Below are positions 21,463 through 32,822 of a stretch of 64,000 nt of DNA, piece by piece. Made by a program: the position numbers and the translations under genes. The stretch covers positions 16,866,332 through 16,930,331 of the forward strand of contig CM055870.1 of NCBI GenBank assembly GCA_029582165.1. Direction: 5' to 3'. The notes beneath the pieces were generated by a model that had not been told where the DNA came from, made no database searches, and was given only the letters and a program-made list of their open reading frames with translations. Origin of the DNA: Portulaca oleracea. Taxonomy: Eukaryota; Streptophyta; Magnoliopsida; Caryophyllales; Portulacaceae. How positions within the stretch are numbered: position 1 is the first letter of the stretch; each line of letters starts with the position of its first letter.

Positions 21463-22499
21463 TTTGTTTAAGCTATAGTATAGCCGGGGTGCGTTATCGT
21501 ATCCTCAGGGAGCTAAGGTCAAATTCGATTCGTTTCGTGCTAAAGAGTTCGGTATAAACAAGGATTTCACAAAGATGAGATTTAGGTTAATTAACGAAAC
21601 TAAACTAAGCGAGAACTAAAACCAATGGGAAACTAAACTCAAGAAATATCATGAAAAAAGAAGGACTCGGGGGTTGTTCTAGCCACCTAACTTGGCCTAA
21701 CCCGAGAAGATAAAGGAATGAGGGACGATTAAGTAAGGTTAGGAATGGGTTTTTGATAAATTTAAGCCACTCTAGACTCCCGCTTTCAAGGGAGGCATTA
21801 GATTGAAACATAATTACTCCCCTCACTCTCATAAAAGAAAGCAATTGAAAGTAATTATTACAACAACCCTAATTAGCCCAACTCTCATTCTCATGAAAGA
21901 AAGGGCTAATCACCCCACCAAGAACCCAAATCATTGTGTTAGAGGAGTTTTGGCAACCTCTCAGCCAACCAAACCTCCCACAATAATAGAGTTAGTGGTG
22001 AGAGAATCCTTAGATCCATATTAACCACCCCCTTTCACTAAACCTCCAAGGTTAGACCTCATTAGGGGCCATTAAACCCCCAAGCCCAGAAAAACTTAGC
22101 CTCTAAACATATTAACAAACATTAAACTAACAACACTCAAACCCAAACTAGCAAAGGAACTCATATTCATCAAACAAGATACTAAACCTAACTAATCACA
22201 CTTAAACAAGCAATAAAACAGTAAAAATGGGAGAAAATATACCTTAAGATGTCTTTCCTTCAATAAATGCTTCAAATATAACATAAATAGCCTTCAAAAG
22301 CCTTCCAATGTTGAATATAAACTAGAACAAAGCAATAAATGAAGAGAAAGAAAGAGATTTAAGGAGAATAATTATAAAATAATTAAGATAAAAGTGCTCT
22401 AAATAAGGGGTTTTTGTGGCTAAACTAGAGAGAATACAATAAAAAGTTGCTAAGTAACCTAGGGAATGATGAAAGCTGCTGATTTACAACCCTAAGGAT

Positions 22500-22509
22500 C
22501 TATATATAG
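22500..22509 (-). promoter_or_regulatory. TATA box of the Athila-like LTR
   Basis: CTATATATAG, self-complementary, so strand is set by the element orientation. Confidence 0.5.
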
Positions 22510-22569
22510 TGCCCTAAAAACATCCCAAAGTGCGTCGTTTTGATTTCCGGAAACAGGGCTGAAATCCGA

Positions 22570-22860
22570 AGGTGGCACGATGTACTATTTGAAAATCACT
22601 GAACATGGTTGAATGGCGGGATATGGGTTGATCATGCCATGGTACGGCACGACCATGCAATTTCTCCAGAGAGTAGGGCACGATCGTGTGCCTTGTCCTA
22701 CACGAGCGTGCCATCTTTTTGCCATGGCTGAGGCATCACAAGGAGGGTGGCACGATCGTGCCGAATTATGGCATGATCATGACCCTTTTCTGGGCAGGGG
22801 CCTTCTGCTGCAAAGGAGGGGGGTGCACGACCGTGCAGAATGTTGGCACGATCGTGCCCC
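22570..22860. repeat. Cluster of CG-centred palindromes in the Athila LTR
   Basis: About nine sites match GGCACGA(T/C)CGTGCC or weaker variants (for example GGGCACGATCGTGTGCC near 22677, GGCATGATCATGACC near 22769, GTGCACGACCGTGCAG near 22825), spaced about 25-60 bp. Confidence 0.75.
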
Positions 22861-23112
22861 CTTGTTTTTCCTTGATTTCTTGCCCACTGTGATTCCTCTC
22901 AGCTCCCGGCTTCTTCCACGATTTTGGCATCTATCTTTGAGTCTCAGGTAGACCTCTTACTTTATGGATTTCGATCCTTTCCCGGGTTCTTTAGGTTTCG
23001 CACTTGGGACCTACAAAACGAAGGAAAACACGAGATAAGTTGCATTATGGGCGGGGAAAATGAGCCAAAAAGACTAAGGAGGTCTAAATAAGGCTCAAAA
23101 TGAGCCTAATCA

Positions 23113-24418
23113 GTGACAGGCCCATCTTGATAGAATCCACAACTTGCAACATCACCCACTGGCGCACCGAAGGAAATACCACACTGGGCCGAAAAAGAGA
23201 GTTAAACTCTTCATAAAATTCCTCCATTGTCTCTTCCTGATCAAAAGAGATGGCTCCATTCTTTAAAACTATTCAATTTATCCTATCATACCCCTGTCTC
23301 TCTTTGAGCTGCCCAGAAAAGAAGGTCGAGCATTGATCTCCCAGCCGATCCCGTTTAAGTTTACATTTTTGGGTCCAAAAGAGTGAGATTTCCCGAATCA
23401 TATCTTCTACATGCCCCCTTGCCACAACGTTCTTGCTATTGCAGAATCCTCCATATCTAGCTTCAAAAGCTGCTCCTGAACCTTCCCCAACAACTTCCAA
23501 GCTTGTGAAGCCCCTACAGGATCGTTATTTTTTATTTCCAGGATCATCTGTTTCCCAATGCGTCTTATCAATCCCAAGAGCCGAATGCAGTTGAAAACAG
23601 TATTCCCTTGCACTTCCGCAGCACCCACAATCTGTTGTACACCCTCCTGGAAAACAAGATACTTTGTAATCCATGGGTCCAACCTGAAATAACCCCTCCT
23701 CTTACTTCTTGTCTTCTTCAGATGAAGAGCGATCAAAGAATGATCAGAGAAGACAATAGGAAAATTACGAACAAAGGAGCATGGAAAAGCATCCCACCAA
23801 TCATGGGACGCGTAAGCTCTGTCCAATCTTTCCCAAATGGAGCTCTCTCCTTGCCTGTTATTTGTCCAGGTGAAGGGGAGCCCAGTGAAAGGCAATTCTT
23901 CCAGTCCGAGACCTTCTTTCCATTGCACAAAGCTCATATCACCTCGCAGAGAATAGGAGCCCTCCCCCCCCCCAGCTTTTGGCCATGCTCCTCAACCTGG
24001 TTAAAGTCTCCCACCATGACATAAGGCGCTTGCAACGCCCTGATGTGCAGGGCTAACTTGTCCAAAACTTGGCATTTATTTAAATATGGACTACCATAAA
24101 CAAACACCAAATACCACTGCTAAATGTACATTCCATTTATCTCAAGGATAATAAAATTTACATCCATGACACAAGGCCGAACCACCTCCCTATCCTTCCA
24201 CCCCACTACAATCCCTCTACCCTTCCCATAGAATCAACACCCAAAACAAAAGGAAAACCCATACTACATAACGAGGACGAAGCCTCCAACACTGACTGTC
24301 TAGATTCAAATAAGCAAATAACATCAAAAGATTTTGTCCTCCGGAGCCAGTAGATATAAGGAACTGCAGAGAGGTTAGCCTGCCCAAGTCCTCTACAGTT
24401 CCATGCAGCAACGATCAT
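23113..24418 (-). pseudogene. LINE ORF2: endonuclease and start of RT, frameshifted
   Basis: It begins MIVAAWNCRGLGQANLS (active-site Asn), then DVICLFESRQ (Glu) at 24418-24206. The middle of the endonuclease (24200-23940) is broken across frames, with a run of nine C near 23961. The frame 23937-23407 gives LPFTGLPFTWTNNRQGESS, RLDRAYAS and FSDHSLIALHL, the C-terminal endonuclease blocks with catalytic Asp-His. Left of 23270 only a short RT-linker piece remains before the LTR. Confidence 0.8.
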
Positions 24419-24584
24419 GATGCCAGAGGAGGCATTTTCAGGGCTGCCTCCGCCCCCCTCTCTATCACCAACTTAAACCAATCATCTCCACGTTTCTGCT
24501 CTCCCACCTTGAGGAAGGTTTCAAACTCCCTCTACAAAATCTCAACCATCTGGTCACACCGCTATTTCTTGGCCTTCATCTGTC

Positions 24585-26995
24585 TTACCTCCTCAGCAAA
24601 GGTAGACGAAACTTCCTCTTCTTCCTCTCCACCCCCACCACCTCACTCTTAGCTTGTCGCTGTTTCCTCTTTTGTCCTGCCAACAATCTCCCCGTGGTTG
24701 AATCAGAGGAACTAGCCTTTGATGAGTTTGATTTCTTAAACTTTGTCACCCTTTTGACTCCCACAATCGTCTCTTCAGCATCCCATTTCTCCCCTTTGCC
24801 ACTTTCTCTATATAACGGCGAAAACTCATACTTAGACTCATTAAATGCCCTGTACTTCCCTTTACCCATGCTCAGTGTGTCCTCAGAGTCGAACCCTGAT
24901 CCGCCCGGAGTGTATTCCTCCCAATATCTGCCTCCCTCGTCAAAGCTTGAAACTTGATCAAGACTTTGTATAAACTCAAGCATAGGAACCCACTCGTTGT
25001 CTTGGACTGAGGACCATTAAGATTTCTCGAGCTTGGCTGCCCTCTCTCATATATATAGGGTCCTTATTCCATCATCTGGTGGAGCAGTAAATGAGGATTT
25101 GCATAGAAATGCCTCAATAAATGCATGTCTTGTGCCCCACTAGAAAACGACCCCACTTCCCTAGGAGTCAATCCCCCGGTTCCTAACATTGAAAAAGACA
25201 CTTCCCCCTGGTTGAAAGCAGAATATGGGTACAATGGAAAAATCGAGTTGTTCTCACCTAAAAAGACATCATTGCCCCTCTGTGCCCCTTGCTGAAGTGG
25301 TTGTTGTTGCTGCAAATGAAGAATAACATCCTTAATAACATGCCTTTGGTCCTCCGGTGGTCTAACTGGCGAGTATGGGCCCTGGCCCATGGTCATATAC
25401 CTTTCGCCCTCATCTCCCCCTCTCATCATAGGCCCACCTTCATTCGATAGATACTCCTCCCCTCTACATAGCTGCATGCCCATACCAGCCCCTCCCATGC
25501 ACCAAACTCCCATATTTTTTTCCCACCTGCATATCCAACACCTGCGTCCTCTCACTCTCCCCACTATTCTCAGTCCCGGTTCTTCTTTCATGCTCTACTC
25601 CACCTTCACCCCTTCTAGCAGCCTCCTCATCATCACCCCCTCTAGATTCTCTTCCACTTCATCATCTCCCTCATTCCCCCCGTTATCTCCTTCTTCTCCC
25701 CCCTCCTTATCTCCCCCATCATCTACCTGATCATTTTCAGTGTCACTACACTCATTACTCCCTCTTCCTCCGTGTCTCCCTCCTCCTCGTCTTCTGCCTC
25801 ATCCTCCTCCATTGCACTCCTTCTTCCTCTTCGTTCTCATCCTCACGATGCTCACTGTTCCCTAGTTCCCCTTCCTCATCTACCTCCATCCTAGCATTAT
25901 CTCTCTCTACGGAGAGATCCCTATCTTGCCGAGCTGTTGATATCTGTTGTCGTCTTCCTAAAAAGTGCACCCCGTTACCTCTCTCTGTATTCTCTTCTTC
26001 CGCCTTCTGCCTCTGGCGCCTCTTTATAGAAGAAGGACGTTGCGGTCCTCACCCTGACAGTAAAACCAGAAGCCTTGCTCCTCGGACGTGCCCTTAATAG
26101 GGAATGCCCGAATCCTGCTTGTGTAGAGGGCTCCGTCGCCCATGATAATATTATAACCTTGTCCTTCAGCCTACTGGATCCTCTGTTTCACCTCCACCCT
26201 TGCTTCAACATCCTCCTTAAAGCACTCAAAGGAGTGGTGCCCTATTCTCCAACACTTCTTACAGAAAATAAAAACATTTTTATACCAAAAGAAGACCCAA
26301 AAGGTATGCCCCATCTCATCCCTTGCATACGCCCCTGCTAACAAAGGCTTTGACAACGAGACTCTAACCATCACCCTCACATTCTCCATTGAGAAGTCAG
26401 CCACCCCATGAATGTCCACATCCACCACTTCACCAATAAGTCTAGTCAGCTTGATAGCCGCACTAGCCCATCTTTGTCGGAATGACAATCCCTCAATTTG
26501 CACCCACAAACACATCGTGTCAAAACGCACTTCTGCCGGAGTCATGTCTGCAGAGATTTTCTTCAGCACAAAAAAGGACCCATCAAAATTGACGGAGCCT
26601 TGAGCCATCATGTTTAAGCAATCCTCTGGGTGCCGGAACTTGAAAGAGCATTTCTTTTCCCCCACCTTCCTCACTTCAAATCCGCTTCTAGTCTGCCAGT
26701 ACGTATCTACCAGACGCTAAAGAACTCCTCCATCCCACTCCTTCGAGTTCGTCACAAGACCTATGAAGGTATTGTCAAAACGTATCTCTGTCGAGAGAGG
26801 GGGCGGACTCAAGTCTATCGATGCCCCCATTCTTGGCACACCAGAGAAGCTGATAGAATGTGTCATCTCTACTCCTCCCTCCATCAGTATTGTGTTAATA
26901 AAATAAGATGATCCTCTCTTGTGTTTTTTAGACTCTCTGACTAAAGACATTCGATACCCTCTAGAAGCAAAAGGAAACTGTTCTGACCTCTCCAT
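24585..26995 (-). pseudogene. LINE ORF1 with zinc knuckle, several frameshifts
   Basis: The frame 26995-26717 is the N terminus; 26674-26171 carries the DUF4283-like domain (MCLWVQIEGLSFRQRW, then VADFSMENVRVMVRVSL) and the knuckle CKKCWRIGHHSFECF. The remainder to 24585 is low-complexity acidic and polar sequence (for example ENEEEEGVQWRRMRQ at 25850, Gln-rich at 25300), broken over several frames. It sits just upstream of the endonuclease, as ORF1 does in plant LINEs. Confidence 0.7.
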
Positions 26996-27000
26996 ACTTC

Positions 27001-28079
27001 CTTTCCTTTTTTGAGTGGACTAGGTGTAATGTTTCTTAAGACTCGACCTGCCTCTCCTTTTATTGGGAGGTAAATAACGGGGTATTCCTATCCTTCCATC
27101 CCCATCACAGTTAATCACATCTGCATGCCCCACTATTTCCCCATGCAGTAAATTCACCTACCCAATCTATTAGTCGAGCAAATCCGTCGTCCTCCCTACC
27201 TCTTTATATCCCCCGTTGAAATTCACTCTTTACACATCTTCCAACTCTGAGTACTCTTTTTGTACTCTACAATAGCCAATTTAAATCCCCCTAATAACTC
27301 CCTCACCCAACCGACGCATTAAACTCAACTACCTTTCAGTTTTCCTATCGTATAACACACACAATCAAAAAAGTCCCGCCCAAACACAGTCACACCCACT
27401 CACTATTCGTATGTTATCTCCCATCCCACTTGGATACCATCCTATCCAATATAATTCAATCCGACCCAACTCTTCCTTCCAGCCTGGCCCAGAGCAATTC
27501 GAGCTACATTCATCAACCAAGCCCCCTGTTAAATCCAGCCCGCTCAGAAGAACAAAATTATGAAAGGCCAGTCCAACTTGCCATATACCCCACACTTCCA
27601 CGATCACAAGCCCACCTCAGGACCTACCCCAATACTCATGAAGAATCTAGAATTTCTCCTGAAATAGGACCATCACCTACCCCCACCCTCTAACCGTGTC
27701 ACCTCCAGCCAACCGGCAGCCCACCCTACAGAGACTTTTCTGATTAAATATTATAGGTTAGAGAACGTACCTGCCAAGGCATTCAGTGGGATATAGAACC
27801 ATCCGAGATCTGATCTTGTTGAAACCAACTCTCTAACATAACATTTCACCGAAAAAAAGCCTAGACACCCGCCGGAGGTTGCTTGTTTGTATGAAAAGAC
27901 TAAAGAGCCCAGTGCAGACTCTAAGCGTCCCCTCCAACTGTTGTTCTATCAACCCGGAGATCACCAAAAAAAACCTAGCGGCTAAACTTTAACTGCTGCT
28001 TCTTCAAGTGCGCCTGGCTTTTTGATCTTTTGGAAGAAATGAGGCATTGATGTCTATGATAAGACTTGAATATTGGGTA

Positions 28080-28083
<4 letters not shown>
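27001..28083. other. Probable LINE 5' UTR and flanking sequence
   Basis: C-rich, T/C-rich noncoding sequence continues the base composition of the LINE to about 27990 (containing CACCGAAAAAAAGCC and AAACCTAGCGGCT). I see no gene. The boundary with host DNA is not visible. Confidence 0.4.

Positions 28084-28158
<75 letters not shown>
28084..28158. repeat. (TA)n microsatellite
   Basis: About 37 uninterrupted TA units. It is the insertion site of the MULE, whose right side continues with TATATATATAT. Confidence 0.95.
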
Positions 28159-28160
<2 letters not shown>

Positions 28161-28249
28161 GAGCGGATCCAGTAGGAAGGAACTTCAGGTAGGAAGGTAA
28201 GAAAAGAAGATCGTGGCCATCCATTTTTGATCTAGCGGCTGAGATTAAA
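28159..28249 (+). repeat. Left TIR of the MULE
   Basis: 91 bp, inverted match to 33096-33184 with about 10 differences and small indels. It includes GATCGTGGCCATCCATTTTT and TGATCTAGCGGCTGAGATTA. Confidence 0.88.
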
Positions 28250-28552
28250 ACCACTATCCCCCTTCAAATCCTAGCACACGTGTGGCAATAAAAAAAAGAA
28301 AAACTCACAGCTGAAATAATATCTTCGCTGGATTCAAGGGATATTGATGTTAGTTTTGAAAATTTTCCATATTGGTATTCAATCACACTACAGATGTGAT
28401 CCACAAGGATTTGGAGAGAGAAAGTCTAAACATGCAACCAAAATCGGCATTGCTTTAGGGTTTGTCAAGAGAATTTGAGCGGTCATCTTCGTCTTTGTCG
28501 AATCAACCCATCTTCTACATCCCACACAAGCAGTCGACGGTCATTACAAGTA

Positions 28553-29587
28553 ATGGCTGAGGTAAATTCCATTTTTTTTTTCGTTGTATGTCGTCGCCGG
28601 AGTGGGTATATAAACCGGTCGTATATATTAACTCAATCGGTGCATATATTTGATTTGTCATATGTTCAATATGTGCCAGAACCAGAGCATACGAGAAGGC
28701 AAGAAGGACAGTGGCGTCGAGCAGGGAGTGGCCATTGAGTAAGTCATCAAACACTCTCACTTCATTTTTCTGCGGTCAAACTATGCTGAAATTGGTTGGG
28801 AACGGTTATGGATATTTGGGGTGAAATTATGTTGAAATTGGGTGTAATAGAATGGCAACACGGTAGTTGAATAGTCTACCAGTGATTGGACGGCGGGAGT
28901 CCGAGTCATAAGGTTCAGTGGGTGCGGGATGATCGTAGTTGTTGTCAATATTATTTCAGGTGTTGTGTACAGTATGTTTTGAATTGAGCGGTCAAGTTTA
29001 CATCAGTGTCGTTCAATGTATTCTAGTGGGGTAGTATGTGCATGGTCAATGTGTGCGAATGATGTAACGTTTGTGGTCATAACATTTGAAGTGTGGTCAT
29101 TATATACACAACAGTGTGACTGTGGCCAAGCGCAATGGCATAATAATTGACACACAACCAGTAGTGTGGTCTTTGTTGTTTCGAGTGTTATACGGTATTT
29201 ATTGTCGTGGTTGTGGCCATTATACACGCACTAGTGTGAGTGTGGTCAATTGCCATGGTATACTATTCGACACACAACCAACAGCGTGATGCTTGTGTTT
29301 TCAAGTGTGGTCGATGGCCATGGTATTCATCGTTGTGGTCCCCGCGCCATAATGTGACAAATTCTTTTTTTCGTGTGTGTACGTTTTCTTTCAGGCTACA
29401 CGATGGGTCAACCGACGTATGTAACCAAGTTTTTGCGGATGTATTGCGATCTCTAAGTGAAGCGCACTCGCCTTACATGTATTGCGATCCTCGCATTAAC
29501 GATATTCGTTTCTATCTGACAGCTGCGTGCATCAAAGATCTGCTCACTCCGCATCCACTACTATTACGACATGTCGATGCACCGTGA
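28553..29587 (+). CDS. Predicted 3-exon gene in the MULE, 86 aa, function unknown
   Basis: Exon 1 is 28553-28561 (ATGGCTGAG), followed by GTAAAT. Exon 2 is 28680-28738, after ...ATGTGCCAG and before GTAAGT. Exon 3 is 29395-29587, after TTTTCTTTCAG, ending TGA. Lengths 9, 59 and 193 give one open frame of 87 codons including stop, with phases agreeing at both joins. The protein starts MAENQSIREGKKDSGVEQG and contains CNQVFADVLRSLSEAHSPYM and DIRFYLTAACIKDLL. I recognise no domain. The three matching splice pairs make chance less likely, but this is a reading by eye. It is transcribed inward from the left TIR, opposite to the FAR1-like gene. Confidence 0.5.
29040..29345. repeat. Degenerate repeat with TGTGG(T/C)CA motifs in intron 2 of the MULE gene
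   Basis: Two to three diverged copies of a block of about 120-150 bp (GTGGTCATTATATACACAAC, GTGTGACTGTGGCCAA, GACACACAACCA) with seven to eight TGTGG(T/C)C sites. Confidence 0.6.
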
Positions 29588-30040
29588 AAATAAAATGAGG
29601 GAGGGCGTGTACAAGAACGCTGACTACTAGATGAAGACTGGGTCATCAACCACCTTGCAGTTAGGATATGAGGCGGGGATTAGTTATTGCGGTTTGATGA
29701 TTGTTATGATGGGCGAAATGTCATCGGTAGTTGTGTGTTTTATTTTTTGGTTCTCTCTTGAATGGGTTCGACGTGTAATCCTCCACAATACAGTTGATAC
29801 CTCATATTGCACATGGCATGCATTGTGCGTTGTTTGCTGCCCTTTTTCCGTTAATTTTTTGTTGGACAGATGTAATTGTGAATTAACACCTTCCGGATGA
29901 TTCGAACACTATGGTCATGTAACACAAACAAAATGCAAATTTATGATGTATTAGATATCATTGTTCTATCATATATTTCCATATTGAAATAAGTGTTGAT
30001 GGAGTTATGGTGTGCATCGAGACATAACCATAACAAGCAA
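29588..30040. other. MULE interior between gene and repeat array
   Basis: Probable 3' UTR of the 86-aa gene and noncoding sequence; nothing else seen. Confidence 0.4.
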
Positions 30041-30049
30041 CTGTATCAT

Positions 30050-31060
30050 ATGCAGTGACCACGTGCCATCGACGGTGCTATTGTGCTAAATAGTGCAATT
30101 ATAATATATGTGGTGACCACTTACCACCACTGTGGTCATGCATTAAGCATTTGTCCCTTGGCCACATGTGAATCCGTGTGGACAATCATCAATTAAGAAT
30201 TATTATTAGCATGCAAAATATCAATTATCTAAAGTCCCTTTGGGCACACATGAATCCGTGAGGTCAATTGTCATTACCATAAAGTAATAGTTCAAGTACT
30301 ATACGTGATGACCACATACCACCAAATGTGGTCATGCATTAAGTATTTGTACCTTGGCCATATATGAATCCGTGTCAATAATCATCAAGTGCAAATTATT
30401 ATTAGCATGCAAAATATCAATTATCTGAAGTCCCGGTGGGTACACATGAATCCGTGTGGTCAATTGCAATTACCACAAAGTAATAGTGCAAGTATACTAT
30501 ACGTGATGACCACATACTATCAAATGTGGTCATGCATTAAGCATTTGTACCTTGGCCACATATGAATCCGTTTGGACAATCATCAAGTGTAAATGATTAT
30601 TAGCATGGAAAATATCAATTATCTGAAGTCTCTTTGGGCACACATGAATCTGTGTGGTCAATAGTCATTACCATAAAATAATAGTGCAAGTATACTATAT
30701 GTGATGACCTCATACCACCAAATGTGGTCATGCATTAAGCATTTGTGCCTTGGCCACATATGAATCCGTGTGGACAATTATCAATTGCAAATTATGATTA
30801 GCATGCAAAATATCAATTACCTGAAGTCCCTTGACCACACCTGTGTGGTCAATTGATATTATATAAAGTACTGTGGGTTTTGTGATAAATATTGCAAGTA
30901 TACTATACGTGATAACCAAATACCAACAACTGTGGTTATGCAATAAGCATTTGTCCATTGGCCACATATGAATCCGTGTGGACAATTACCAATTGCAAAA
31001 TATTATTTAGCATGCAAAATATCAATTACCAGAAGTCCATTGCCCACACATGAATGTACA
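30050..31060. repeat. About five tandem copies of a ~200-bp unit in the MULE
   Basis: The phrase TGTGGTCATGCATTAAGCAT occurs at about 30134, 30322, 30527, 30725 and (altered) 30932, spacing 185-207 bp. Each unit also holds GGCCACATATGAATCCGTGT, TTAGCATGCAAAATATCAAT and ACTATACGTGATGACCACAT. TGTGGTCA, TGGCCACA or TGTGGACA occurs three to five times per unit. Confidence 0.85.
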
Positions 31061-31371
31061 TAATTAATCGGCACCCAAAAATAACGCATACACATATCAC
31101 CACAACATGGAATTTTACGCATTTGTGATGATTTAAACGACCATAATGGGATTGGCCACACAGGTGTACATGTGTGATCAAACGTTCTTTATTCTATACA
31201 AATGCCAAGTCCAATACACAAACTGACCATACTAAAAAAGTTGTTTCTACCAAAAATTCTCCAAGGGTTGATGACAAATCCCACTTTAAAGAAATGCAAA
31301 AACATCATGCAACTCTTTTCATATAGCTTCATGCCTCACTGGTAGCGTTCAGGGGCTGTCGTGATTGGCTA

Positions 31372-31560
31372 TTTGGTCATAGAAATTGCATCTTCTTGTT
31401 GCTGCCTTTTGCTGCACTATAACCTCGATCCCGCTCTTCTTCTTCTTTGCACGTCCTTTGGGGTTCGACACGAGGGGTGTTTTTATTGTTGCTTGCGTAG
31501 GGATCGACACACCAAAACATGCTTCGACATCACCGGTGACCCTACTGTCACCACACTTGT
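31372..31560 (-). pseudogene. C-terminal remnant of the FAR1-like/MULE protein
   Basis: The minus-strand frame holds VSNPKGRAKKKKSGIE and then RRCNFYDQIANHDSP before a stop. FAR1-family proteins commonly end with a basic NPKGR..K..SG(I/M)E stretch and a CxxC..GHxxxxC motif; here the zinc motif is degraded (RRCNFYDQIANHDS). It lies downstream of the FAR1 N-terminal domain, separated from it by a piece of the ~200-bp repeat. The central catalytic part is missing. The family match is recalled, not searched. Confidence 0.45.
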
Positions 31561-31589
31561 CTCGACCAGTCACCATTGTCCGCGTTGTC

Positions 31590-31690
31590 CGCATAGCCAT
31601 AAGTGCAATATTTATCACAAAACTCACAGTACTTAATATGATATCAATTGACCACACAGATTCATGTGTGGTCAAGGGACTTCACACCCC
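31590..31690. repeat. Inverted fragment of the ~200-bp MULE repeat, interrupting the FAR1-like gene
   Basis: On the minus strand it reads GAAGTCCCTTGACCACACAT, then TGTGGTCAATTGATATCATA and GTTTTGTGATAAATATTGCA. It matches the plus-strand repeat at about 30818-30895. It contains a hairpin, TTGACCACACA (31648-31658) pairing with TGTGTGGTCAA (31665-31675), with a 6-base loop. Confidence 0.75.
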
Positions 31691-32822
31691 ACGCGCGTCT
31701 CCGCAACCCTTCGCATTGTTGAGGGTGTTTTGTGGCAACTGTCGTCGCCGCTGTCGGCAATACCTTTCCCTTTACCGGAACCTATGTTCAAGTTGTTCGA
31801 GGCCACGACCTTGAATGCATCATCCTTCTTCCGCCTATGCCCCTCGCGTGAGCAGTAGAAATACTTCCACTCCCTGCCCTTTTCGGTCCTCTCGACAGTG
31901 TGCGTACCGCTATGCACACTAAACCTCGCCGCTATTGCATACTTCTCGTAAAGTAACTTGGCATCACCCAACGTGTTGAGCCCCTTCCCCATACTCGGTA
32001 CAATTGTTTCGTCGTCACACCTTGGCCAATAGATCATTATGCTAGACTCGTCGCCGTCTGGTACAGGTGGTGGCACTACGTAGTTGTGCTGGCTACCCCT
32101 GCGACACTACAGTAAACAAACAAAAAACAATTGTCACATTATACCATGTCACATCGAACGGCTAATTATTGTGCAAAATCAAACACTAACATTGAGATGA
32201 ACATGGGTAATCCAGTGGATATACATTGGATGCCCCTGTTTGTATTGTACATGAACATTTGGAAGTCAGGGTGGCCATACCCATGAATTTGTCAGTGTGG
32301 ACAGTCAGTGTGGCTATGTTCAACACAGTGTGGACAATTTATACATAATGTGGACGTATACCTATTGATTGTGGCCATATACAAACTAGATGTGACCATA
32401 AAATTACAACACAAGTAACGATAGTCATAGCCATAATAGTAGACCATCACCTCAGAGCAAGCGTAATATAATCCAAATGCAACACACATCTAACATACTG
32501 TAAAAATCAACCCAGAGCAAACCGACTGTGGCCATATACAAACCGGAAGTGGCCATAAAATCACAAAACATGTCGACATGTGTAGGTGGATGCGTAGTAT
32601 ATGGCCAGTACAATTTCAATCCCAAAAGTCGGATTATCCACTCTGAGTGCAGCAATGAGAAGTTATTAAACACGATTACAACTCCCCCAAACTCTACCCC
32701 CCTTTCATGCCGTCAATGCACTAGATAACACTACTGTCAATGCTAGACACATCGTGCTCGTTCAACGATGGATGTACCCAGAAAAATAAAAACGACACAT
32801 GATCATACCTGTTTGACGACAT
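31672..32822 (-). CDS. FAR1-like DNA-binding protein of the MULE, two exons, C-terminally cut
   Basis: Exon 1 is 32822-32809 (ATG TCG TCA AAC AG, then GTATGA). Exon 2 runs from 32098 (after ...TAGTGTCGCAG) to the stop at 31672. The 14 + 427 nt give 146 aa in one frame. Residues about 45-105 (PSMGKGLNTLGDAKLLYEKY, FSVHSG, WKYFYCSREGHRRKK) match the N-terminal half of the FAR1 domain, a WRKY-GCM1-type zinc fold derived from MULE transposases. The frame ends at ETRVGC, where the second zinc-ligand half of the domain should begin, because repeat sequence replaces it. So DNA binding is doubtful. The acceptor choice (AG at 32100-32099) is the one that keeps frame. It is transcribed inward from the right TIR. 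Confidence 0.55.
32099..32808 (-). other. Intron of the FAR1-like gene
   Basis: About 710 bp, GT...AG, with a T-rich 3' end. It contains further TGTGGCCATATAC and TGTGGACA motifs (32290-32370, 32527-32560). Confidence 0.45.

Larger units (their letters stand above)
4041..23112 (-). mobile_element. Athila-like Ty3/gypsy retrotransposon, 3'-truncated and split by nested insertions
   Basis: On the minus strand: 5' LTR (23112-21465), PBS matching tRNA-Asp usage (TGGCGCCGTTGCCGGGGA), gag, aspartic protease, reverse transcriptase and RNase H. The tRNA-Asp-type PBS and RT sequence style (KDHF.LPF.DQMLERL, TFTCPY.TFAYR) fit the Athila lineage as I know it. The element ends abruptly near 4041 inside RNase H; integrase and 3' LTR are absent. 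A second LTR element (9921-20777) splits gag, a hAT MITE (4952-5385) splits RT, and the protease region is triplicated. The element is clearly inactive. Confidence 0.85.
21465..23112 (-). repeat. 5' LTR of the Athila-like element
   Basis: It starts TGTTTAAGCT (next to the PBS) and ends GAGCCTAATCA on the plus strand, 1648 bp. The minus-strand TATA box CTATATATAG is at 22500-22509. Between 22570 and 22860, upstream of the TATA box on the minus strand, are repeated palindromes of the form GGCACGATCGTGCC (exact at 22749-22762 and 22845-22858, with variants between). There is no matching 3' LTR in the window. Confidence 0.82.
23113..27000 (-). mobile_element. Second LINE, decayed and truncated at its 3' side by the Athila LTR
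   Basis: On the minus strand, ORF1 (26995 to about 24585) is followed by endonuclease (24418 to 23400) and the start of RT, which is cut at 23113 by the Athila LTR end. The proteins differ from those of the LINE at 1-3430, so it is a separate family. The sequence right of 27000 to 28085 may be its 5' UTR. No TSD is recognisable. Confidence 0.8.

Noticed and set aside
25064..25591. Separate gene on the minus strand
   Set aside because: Low-complexity polar sequence in line with the LINE ORF1 tail, with no independent start or domain.
28054..28254. Ile/Tyr-repeat open frame over the microsatellite
   Set aside because: Pure translation of (TA)n.
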